NCBI GenBank assembly: GCA_964555565.1
Contig: CAZKTF010000080.1
Coordinates: 1 to 14,660 of the forward strand
Origin: CAZKTF01 sp964555565
GTDB lineage: Bacteria; Planctomycetota; JAJSAM01; JAKLKS01
DNA length: 14,660 nucleotides
Direction: 5' to 3'
A model generated the notes under the pieces. That model saw nothing but the letters and a program-made list of their open reading frames with translations. It was not told the DNA's origin and ran no database searches. Shown one piece after another: positions 9,857 through 14,660 of this stretch. Each line of letters opens with the position of its first letter. Position 1 is the first letter of the stretch. Position numbers and translations under genes: made by a program.

Positions 9857-9881
9857 CAACCCATTCCATGCCAATGGGTTG
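9857..9881. promoter_or_regulatory. Perfect 9-bp inverted repeat upstream of the promoter (possible operator)
   Basis: Arms caacccatt (9857-9865) and aatgggttg (9873-9881) are perfect reverse complements with a 7-bp spacer. Unlike other hairpins here it is not pure GC, so it is less likely to be chance. Its centre (9869) lies about 65 bp upstream of the predicted traR start site, a spacing typical of an activator site; it could equally act on xerD, whose start is 138 bp away. A further aatgg at 9849-9853 could pair with the central ccatt instead, giving two mutually exclusive stems. The regulator is unknown. Confidence 0.5.
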
Positions 9882-9896
9882 CGGCGGACTGCCTCT

Positions 9897-9929
9897 TCCG
9901 GGCACGGTTTCGCTCTGCGGGTGCCCGGA
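9897..9929. other. Inverted repeat in the xerD leader
   Basis: Arms tccgggcac (9897-9905) and gtgcccgga (9921-9929) are perfect 9-bp reverse complements around a 15-nt interval. It lies about 78 bp before the xerD ATG. It could be a second protein-binding site or a 5' UTR stem in the xerD transcript. No T-run follows. The remainder of the 9745-10006 region shows no small ORF I would support and no convincing plus-strand promoter. Confidence 0.45.
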
Positions 9930-10006
9930 TTCCGCCACGCGTTCCGCCCCGTGGCTCAGGGCCCGGGGCCCAGGGCCTCCGTCGCCTCGCGGGCCCTTCG
10001 TGACCG

Positions 10007-10906
10007 ATGAATCCCCCGATGCCCTCCCCTGAACTCGAGGACTTCATCGGCTACCTCCGGACGGAGGCGGGCGTGAGCGAGAACACCGTGCGTGCCTACC
10101 GGCGGGACCTCGGGCGGTACCTGGCGCACCTGCAGCGCGCGGGCCGGGCCCCCGCCGGCGCCGCGCGCGAGGACATCCTCGCCCACCTGGCGGCGGAGCG
10201 GGCGCGGGGACTCTCGGCGCGGTCCATGGCCCGCGCGCTCGCGGCGCTGCGCGGGCTCCACCGCTTCCTCCTCGGCGAGGGGCGCGCGTCCACCGACCCG
10301 GCCGATGGCGTGGACTCGCCGCGCCTGTGGAGCCGGCTCCCGGCGGTGCTCTCGCGCGAGGACGTGGGAGCGCTCCTCGCCGCGCCCGACGCGCGCACCG
10401 TCCTCGGCCGGCGCGACCGCGCCATCCTGGAGGTCCTCTACGGGTGCGGGCTCCGGGCGAGCGAGGTGGCGGGGCTGACCGCGGACCGGGTCTCCTTCGA
10501 CCTCGGGGTCCTCCGCCCCCTCGGGAAGGGCCGCAAGGAGAGGCTCGTCCCCTTCGGCGCCGGGGTGCGGGAGGCGCTGCGCTCCTGGCTCGCGCACGGG
10601 CGCCCGCGCCTCGCCCGGGGCCGCGAGGGGACGACGCTCTTCCTCACCCGCGCGGGCCGGCCGATGCTCCGGGAGGACGTGTGGAGGGCGGTCCGCCGCC
10701 ACCTCCGCGCCGCCGGCGTCCGGGCCCGGGCCTCGACCCACACCCTCCGCCACTCCTTCGCGACCCACCTGCTGGAGGGAGGCGCCGACCTCCGCAGCGT
10801 GCAGGAGATGCTCGGCCACGCGAGCGTGGCCACGACCCAGATCTACACCCACACCGACGCCGCGCGCCTGCGGGACGTCCACCGAAAGTTCCACCCGCGG
10901 GGGTGA
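10007..10906 (+). CDS. xerD: Tyrosine recombinase XerD/XerC type
   Basis: Site-specific recombinase of the Xer family, which resolves chromosome dimers at dif with FtsK, forming a covalent phosphotyrosine DNA intermediate. 299 aa, typical length. The N-terminal SAM-like DNA-binding domain (about 8-92) includes LRTEAGVSENTVRAYRRDL. In the catalytic domain all active-site residues are present: R150 in GCGLRASE, K174 in GKGRKER, H245 and R248 in HTLRHSFATHLL, H271 in LGHAS and nucleophile Y280 in TTQIYTH. The end, HRKFHPRG, resembles XerD more than XerC. ATG 10007 is used; ATG 10019 is a close alternative, and neither has a clear Shine-Dalgarno. It is the only complete plus-strand gene, divergent from the traR cluster and convergent with tal. 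It lacks integrase-type mobile neighbours, so the housekeeping role is favoured. Confidence 0.93.
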   Translation: MNPPMPSPELEDFIGYLRTEAGVSENTVRAYRRDLGRYLAHLQRAGRAPAGAAREDILAHLAAERARGLSARSMARALAALRGLHRFLLGEGRASTDPADGVDSPRLWSRLPAVLSREDVGALLAAPDARTVLGRRDRAILEVLYGCGLRASEVAGLTADRVSFDLGVLRPLGKGRKERLVPFGAGVREALRSWLAHGRPRLARGREGTTLFLTRAGRPMLREDVWRAVRRHLRAAGVRARASTHTLRHSFATHLLEGGADLRSVQEMLGHASVATTQIYTHTDAARLRDVHRKFHPRG

Positions 10907-10916
10907 CGCGGCCGTT

Positions 10917-10943
10917 GTAGGGGCGGGGCTTGCCCCGCCCGCC
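10917..10943. repeat. REP-like palindromic repeat, copy 1
   Basis: Contains the perfect palindrome gggcggggc-tt-gccccgccc (10921-10940, 9-bp arms, 2-nt centre). The 27-bp unit 10917-10943 matches copy 2 at 26 of 27 positions. It starts 11 bp after the xerD stop, on the 3' side of two convergent genes, where such hairpins often end or stabilise transcripts. No T-run is present. Translation gives the string GRGKPRPY. Confidence 0.85.
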
Positions 10944-10958
10944 GTGTGTCTTCGGGGG

Positions 10959-10985
10959 GTATGGGCGGGGCTTGCCCCGCCCGCC
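10959..10985. repeat. REP-like palindromic repeat, copy 2, overlapping the tal stop
   Basis: Same 27-bp unit as copy 1, offset by 42 bp and in the same orientation, with the palindrome at 10963-10982. Its right edge runs into the tal stop codon: the TAG on the minus strand occupies 10987-10985, so the repeat borders or supplies the last codon. Together the two copies make a compact bidirectional end for xerD and the uvr-tal operon. Confidence 0.85.
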
Positions 10986-11632
10986 TACCGCTTCGGCCGG
11001 TTCTCCCAGTCCTTCAGGAAGGCGGCGAGGCCCTTGTCGGTGAGGGGGTGCTGGGCGAGCTGCTCGATGATCTTCGGCGGGCAGGTGACGCAGTGGGCGC
11101 CGATCTTCGCGGCCTCGACGACGTGCATGGGGTGGCGCACCGAGGCGACCAGCACCTGCGTCGCGTAGCCGTAGTTCCGGTAGATGGTCACGATGTCCCG
11201 GATGAGGCCCATCCCGTCCTCGGAGATGTCGTCCAGCCGCCCGATGAAGGGGGACACGAGGTACGCCCCCGCCTTCGCGGCGAGGAGCGCCTGCCCCGCG
11301 CTGAAGACGAGCGTCATGTTCACGCGGATCCCGCGCTTCGACAGCTCGCGCGTGGCCTTCAGGCCCTCGAGGCCCACGGGGCACTTCACGACCACGTTCT
11401 GGTGGATCTTCGAGAACGCGATCCCCTCCTCGACCATCGCCCCGGCCTCGGTGGCCACGACCTCCGCGGAGACGGGCCCGTCCACGAGGGCGCAGATCTC
11501 CCGGATCACCTCGTGGTAGTCGCGCCCCTCCTTCGCCACGAGCGTGGGGTTCGTCGTCACCCCGTCCACGAGCCCCAGGTTGGCCAGGCGCTTGATGTCG
11601 GCGACGTTCGCGGTGTCGGCGAAGATCTTCAT
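10985..11632 (-). CDS. tal: Transaldolase, TalC/FSA-like small family
   Basis: Class I aldolase of the short (about 215 aa) transaldolase / fructose-6-phosphate aldolase group, moving a dihydroxyacetone unit between sugar phosphates in the non-oxidative pentose phosphate pathway. 215 aa. MKIFADTANVADI at 1-13, GVTTNPTLVAKEG at 24-36, Schiff-base lysine K83 in VVVKCPVGLEGLKA, NMTLVFSAGQALLAAKAGA at 105-123, SPFIGRLDDI at 127-136. F129 occupies the place where E. coli FSA has Y131. The Phe form is linked to transaldolase rather than F6P-aldolase activity, so transaldolase is preferred. ATG 11632 overlaps the uvrC stop as ATGA and has GAGGAGGG upstream. The C-terminus ends at a REP repeat. Carriage in a uvrB-uvrC operon shows no obvious functional link. 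Confidence 0.95.
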   Translation of the reverse strand: MKIFADTANVADIKRLANLGLVDGVTTNPTLVAKEGRDYHEVIREICALVDGPVSAEVVATEAGAMVEEGIAFSKIHQNVVVKCPVGLEGLKATRELSKRGIRVNMTLVFSAGQALLAAKAGAYLVSPFIGRLDDISEDGMGLIRDIVTIYRNYGYATQVLVASVRHPMHVVEAAKIGAHCVTCPPKIIEQLAQHPLTDKGLAAFLKDWENRPKR

Positions 11633-13533
11633 GGTGGGCCCTCCTCGGCGGGCGGCGGGATTCTAAGTCCCCCGGGGGACGGACCCCCGGAATCGCCCGC
11701 GGCAGCATGGAGCCTCTTGAGGACCGACTCCGCGACCGGCCGGCTCCCCACCACCTCCGCCACGGCCTCCGGCGTGGCCCCCGCCACGCCCGCCGAGGAG
11801 CCGAAGGCGCGCAGAAGCGCCGTGCGGCGCCTGGGACCCAGCCCCGGGATCCCGTCGAGGACAGAGGCGAAGGAGGACCGGGCGCGCACCTTCCGGTGGT
11901 AGGCCACGGCGACCCTGTGGGCCTCGTCGCGGACGCGGGCCAGCAGGAGCGTCTCCGGGGCCCCCGGGGGGAGCGGGACCGCCTCCCCTCGGGGCCCGAG
12001 GAAGACCCGCTCGCGCGCCTGGTCCCCGGGCCTCCCCGGCCGGGCCTTGGCGAGGCCCGCCATGGCGACGGGCGCCCCCCCCACCTCCGCCGCGGCGGCC
12101 AGCGCCGCGCCGAGCTGCCCCCGGCCGCCGTCCACCAGCAGCAGGTCCGGGGGCTCCCCGAAGGTCTCCGGGTCCCGGAGCCGGCGGCGCACCGCCTCGC
12201 CCATGGCCGCGAAGTCGTCCTGCCCCTCCACCGTCCGGATCCGGAGGGTGCGGGTCTCGTCCCTGAGGACCCGGCCGTCCTCGACGACGACCCGCGAGGC
12301 CACCTTGTCCCGATCCCCGAGGTTGCTCACGTCGAGGCACTCGATCCGCCGCGGGGGCGCCGCGAGCCCGAGGCGGGCCGCCAGGGCGTCCGCCGCACGC
12401 GCCGCCTCGGCCCCGGGGTCCGCGGCGGTGAGGGCGGCCAGCAGGTTCCTCTCGGCGTGGCCGAGGAGCGCCCGGGGGAAGCCGCGCGCCGGGACCCGGA
12501 CCTCGACCCTGCCGCCGCGGCGCGCCGCGAGGAACTCCTCGAGCGCCCCGCGCCCCGCGGGCTCGAGCGGCACGAGGACCTCGGCGGGGACCGCCTTCCC
12601 CCGCTCGTAGAACTGGGCGAGGAAGGTGGAGAGGGCCTCGGCGTCGCTCGCCGGCACGGGGCCGGCCGGGAGCCGGTGGGCGCGGAAGGAGGCCACCGCC
12701 CCGTCGCGGAAGAAGAGGACCCCCGCGCGCCAGGCGTCCGCCTCCCTGCGGAAGGCGACCGCGTCCCGGTCCACCCCGTCCGCCCCCGTGACCGCCTGCC
12801 GCTCGACCGTCCGCTCGATGGCCTCGACCCGGTCCCGGAGGATCGCCGCCTCCTCGTACCGCAGCCCCCCGGAGGCCTCCCCCATCCGGCGCCGGAGATC
12901 GGCCAGGAGCGCCCCGGCGTCCCCCCGCAGCATCGCCACGACCTCCTTCACGAGCGCCGCGTAGGCCTCCTCGCCGATGAGCCCCACGCAGGGGGCCGCG
13001 CAGCGCCCGATCTCGTGGTACATGCAGGGCCGCTCCCGGCTCGCGAGGAAGGAGTCGGAGCAGGACCGCAGCGGGTACACGGTCCGGAGGGCCCGGAGGG
13101 TGCGCCGGAGCGCCCCCGCGTCGGCGTAGGGGCCGAAGTAGAGCGCCCCGTCGTCGCGGAACCGGCGCACCACCGTGAGCCGCGGGAACCGGTGGCGGAG
13201 GTCGAGCCGGAGGCACGGGTAGGCCTTGTCGTCCCGGAGACGCACGTTCCAGGGCGGCCGGTGGCGCTTGATGAGCGTGTTCTCGAGGAGGAGGGCCTCG
13301 GCCTCCGTGCGCGTCACGACGAAGTCCACCCCGCGGGCCCGGGCGAGGAACACGGGGACCTTCGCCCTCTCGTCGGTCCCGGCGAGGTACTGCCGCACCC
13401 GCGCGCGGAGGTCGGCGGCCTTCCCCACGTAGAGGACGCGCCCCTCCCCGTCCCGGAACAGGTAGCAGCCCGGCGTCCGGGGGAGCGCCGCGGCCTGCCC
13501 GGCCAGGGTCCGGGAGGCCGCTTCGCCGCTCAC
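11629..13533 (-). CDS. uvrC: Excinuclease ABC subunit C
   Basis: Dual-incision nuclease of nucleotide excision repair, recruited by UvrB at the lesion. 634 aa. The GIY-YIG domain that makes the 3' cut is at about 18-100 (PGCYLF and LYVGKAADLRARV). A four-cysteine cluster C158, C170, C178, C182 (spacing x11, x7, x3) matches the proposed iron-sulphur site of UvrC. The UVR motif that contacts UvrB is at about 209-245 (GLRYEEAAILRDRVEAIE). The RNase H-like 5' nuclease domain has D401 in ECLDVSN, D468 in LLVDGGRGQL and H539 in RDEAHRVA. Helix-hairpin-helix DNA binding is at about 558-600 (LDGIPGLGPRRRTALLRAFG). Start GTG 13533 overlaps the uvrB stop as GTGA with GAGGAG upstream. A Pro/Gly-rich tail extends past the usual end. 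Confidence 0.97.
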   Translation of the reverse strand: MSGEAASRTLAGQAAALPRTPGCYLFRDGEGRVLYVGKAADLRARVRQYLAGTDERAKVPVFLARARGVDFVVTRTEAEALLLENTLIKRHRPPWNVRLRDDKAYPCLRLDLRHRFPRLTVVRRFRDDGALYFGPYADAGALRRTLRALRTVYPLRSCSDSFLASRERPCMYHEIGRCAAPCVGLIGEEAYAALVKEVVAMLRGDAGALLADLRRRMGEASGGLRYEEAAILRDRVEAIERTVERQAVTGADGVDRDAVAFRREADAWRAGVLFFRDGAVASFRAHRLPAGPVPASDAEALSTFLAQFYERGKAVPAEVLVPLEPAGRGALEEFLAARRGGRVEVRVPARGFPRALLGHAERNLLAALTAADPGAEAARAADALAARLGLAAPPRRIECLDVSNLGDRDKVASRVVVEDGRVLRDETRTLRIRTVEGQDDFAAMGEAVRRRLRDPETFGEPPDLLLVDGGRGQLGAALAAAAEVGGAPVAMAGLAKARPGRPGDQARERVFLGPRGEAVPLPPGAPETLLLARVRDEAHRVAVAYHRKVRARSSFASVLDGIPGLGPRRRTALLRAFGSSAGVAGATPEAVAEVVGSRPVAESVLKRLHAAAGDSGGPSPGGLRIPPPAEEGPP

Positions 13534-14660
13534 GCCCCCGTCTCCTCGCGCTCCAGGCGGAGCGCCTCGTCCCGCAGGCCCGCCGCGGTCTCGAAGTCGA
13601 GGCGCGCCGCGGCGGCGTGCATCTCCCTCCGGAGGGAGGCGACGCGGGCGCGCCGGGCCGCGGGGTCCAGCGCCGCCGTGGGCGAGAGCGCCCCCGCCGC
13701 GCCCTCCTCCGCGCCGGGGACGGCGACGAGGTCGCGGATCGGNNNNNNNNNNCAGACCCCGGGGATCGAGAGGCAGCCCTCCTCGCCGGTCTCGGAGCCC
13801 GAGCGCCGGGCGATGGACGGATTCACCAGCGTCAGGACCCGGCGCGGCGCGCCCTCCTCCTCGCCGGGGACGGCGACGAGGTCGCGGATCGGGGTCCGCA
13901 CCGTGCGCGGGACGACCCCGTGCTCCCGGTTGTGGGCGAGCTGCCTCTCGCGGCGGCGCGAGGTCTCCTCCAGCGCCCGGCGCATGGAGCCGGTGACGGA
14001 CTCGGCGTAGAGGACCACCCGCCCCTCGATGTTGCGCGCGGTCCGGCCGAAGGTCTGGACGAGGGAGCGGTCGCTCCGGAGGAACCCCTCGCGGTCGGCG
14101 TCGAGGATCGCCACCAGCGCCACCTCCGGCAGGTCGAGCCCCTCGCGCAGGAGGTTGATCCCCACGAGGACGTCGAAGGCGCCGAGGCGCAGGTCCCGGA
14201 GGATCTCCGAGCGCTCCAGCGTCTCGACGTCGGCGTGGAGGTAGCGGGCCTTCACCCCGGCCTGGACGAGGTGCTCGGTCAGCTCCTCGGCCATGCGCTT
14301 GGTGAGCGTCGTGACGAGGACGCGGAACCCGCGGGCCGCCACCCCCCGCGCCTCGGCCAGGAGGTCGTCCACCTGGCCCCGCGCCGGGCGCACCTCCACC
14401 GGGGGGTCCACGATGCCCGTGGGCCGGATGACCTGCTCCACGACGCGGCCCCCCGCCTTCCCCACCTCCCAGGCGCCCGGCGTGGCCGAGGTGTGGACGA
14501 CGCGGCCGAGCAGCCTCTCCCACTCCTCGAAGGTGAGCGGACGGTTGTCGAGGGCCGACGGGAGCCGGAAGCCGTACTCGACGAGCGTCTCCTTCCGCGC
14601 CCGGTCCCCGCGGTACATCCCCCCGAGCTGGGGGACCGTCACGTGGCTCTCGTCCACCAC
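13530..14660 (-). CDS. uvrB: Excinuclease ABC subunit B, C-terminal part, interrupted by assembly gap
   Basis: Helicase-like damage-verification subunit of nucleotide excision repair; its 5' end lies beyond base 14660. The visible part starts at the Walker B motif VVDESH, then GGMYRGDRARKETLVEYGFRLPSALDNRPLTFEEWE, SATPG, VRPTGIVDPPVEVRPARGQVDDLL, TTLTKRMAEELTEHL, DVLVGINLLREGLDLPEVALVAILDAD and VQTFGRTARN. The C-terminal UVR motif LRREMHAAAARLDFETAAGLRDEALRLER binds UvrC. Between the core and the UVR motif lie a foreign deformylase-coding piece, ten Ns and a 45-bp duplication (13698-13892). Removing 13743-13892 (exactly 50 codons as drawn) restores a continuous frame of normal length. The gene itself is probably intact in the organism. 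Confidence 0.93.
   Translation of the reverse strand: MVDESHVTVPQLGGMYRGDRARKETLVEYGFRLPSALDNRPLTFEEWERLLGRVVHTSATPGAWEVGKAGGRVVEQVIRPTGIVDPPVEVRPARGQVDDLLAEARGVAARGFRVLVTTLTKRMAEELTEHLVQAGVKARYLHADVETLERSEILRDLRLGAFDVLVGINLLREGLDLPEVALVAILDADREGFLRSDRSLVQTFGRTARNIEGRVVLYAESVTGSMRRALEETSRRRERQLAHNREHGVVPRTVRTPIRDLVAVPGEEEGAPRRVLTLVNPSIARRSGSETGEEGCLSIPGVXXXXPIRDLVAVPGAEEGAAGALSPTAALDPAARRARVASLRREMHAAAARLDFETAAGLRDEALRLEREETGA
13698..13742. repeat. 45-bp duplicated uvrB segment, left copy (ends at N gap)
   Basis: Matches 13848-13892 at 44 of 45 positions; the single difference is g at 13711 versus t at 13861. On the minus strand both encode PIRDLVAVPG followed by A or E and EEGA. This copy continues leftward into the genuine uvrB C-terminus and stops abruptly at the Ns. 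Confidence 0.95.
13743..13752. other. Run of 10 N: scaffold gap
   Basis: Ten unknown bases inside the uvrB frame. Their round number suggests a scaffolder's fixed-length placeholder, so the true distance, possibly even an overlap, is unknown. Confidence 0.99.
13753..13847 (-). pseudogene. def: Peptide deformylase fragment (probable assembly chimera)
   Basis: On the minus strand, in the uvrB frame, this codes for RRVLTLVNPSIARRSG and then ETGEEGCLSIPGV. That is the central part of peptide deformylase, including motif II EGCLS, whose Cys is a metal ligand in that family. Motifs I (GxGLAAPQ) and III (HExDH) are absent because only about 32 codons are present. It has no place in UvrB. It runs straight into the N gap at one end and into the duplicated segment at the other. 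The likely explanation is a contig end wrongly joined through a short shared sequence, not a gene remnant. Confidence 0.85.
13848..13892. repeat. 45-bp duplicated uvrB segment, right copy
   Basis: Counterpart of 13698-13742, offset by exactly 150 bp. Toward higher coordinates it continues into the main uvrB body (RTVR and NREHGVVP); toward lower coordinates it becomes deformylase sequence. The switch probably occurs around the one mismatch, in the shared Glu/Gly-coding stretch. Confidence 0.95.

Noticed and set aside
9851..9879. Plus-strand promoter for xerD (TGGACA, 17 bp, ATGGGT)
   Set aside because: The -35-like box is fair but the -10 is poor, and the pair lies inside the palindrome. Not listed as a feature.
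9956..9975. GGGCCC-rich palindromic stretch upstream of xerD
   Set aside because: Self-complementary GGGCCC repeats with almost no loop are expected by chance at this base composition.
10007..10906. Phage or integron integrase rather than Xer
   Set aside because: Length, all six active-site residues and the HPRG end fit Xer; no attachment site, tRNA, cassette or phage gene is nearby.
10917..10985. CRISPR array from the two identical palindromic units
   Set aside because: Only two copies, a 15-bp spacing between them, and no cas genes. The units are strong palindromes at gene 3' ends, typical of REP elements.
13530..14660. A genuine UvrB-deformylase fusion protein
   Set aside because: Only about 32 deformylase codons are present, without motifs I and III, bounded by an N gap and a near-exact duplication. 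This pattern fits misassembly, not a domain fusion.

Overview
This window comes from a very GC-rich diderm (Gram-negative-type) bacterium. Third codon positions are nearly all G or C, and a Kdo transferase (lipid A/LPS assembly) and lipoprotein signal peptidase are present. The 10-N gap, and a foreign peptide-deformylase fragment beside it, look like a draft or metagenome-derived scaffold. Phylum cannot be fixed from this sequence. The form of the DksA/TraR protein and the repeat types recall Planctomycetota or other high-GC uncultured lineages, but that is only an impression.

Layout. Positions 1-9744 hold a tightly packed minus-strand cluster. In transcription order it is a DksA/TraR-type zinc-finger regulator, lspA, pyrD, a response regulator with an unrecognised N-terminal module, secA, waaA (kdtA), metK and, beyond a long hairpin repeat, ahcY (3' end off the window). 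Most junctions are 4-bp stop/start overlaps (GTGA, TTGA, CTGA/GTG, ATGA) or gaps of a few bases, so traR to metK is probably one transcription unit. metK and ahcY form two steps of the activated methyl cycle: SAM synthesis and SAH hydrolysis. The other genes are housekeeping functions (secretion, lipoprotein processing, LPS, pyrimidines).

Positions 9745-10006 are a divergent control region. It has a good sigma70-like promoter for traR, a 9-bp-arm palindrome just upstream of its -35 box, and a second inverted repeat in the leader of xerD. xerD (10007-10906, +) is a complete Xer tyrosine recombinase. It converges on a second minus-strand operon, uvrB-uvrC-tal (14660 down to 10985), also coupled by GTGA and ATGA overlaps. 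The convergence point holds two copies of a 27-bp REP-like palindromic repeat, one of which supplies the tal stop codon.

The points most worth a second look are: (1) the uvrB C-terminal region, interrupted by a deformylase fragment, an N gap and a 45-bp duplication, almost certainly an assembly artefact; (2) a ~178-bp CACGGAG-type long hairpin between metK and ahcY; (3) the REP pair at the xerD/tal junction; (4) the response regulator with an uncharacterised N-terminal domain embedded in the secA operon. I found no CRISPR array, tRNA/rRNA, transposase or clear new multi-gene system. The gene content is mostly core housekeeping.
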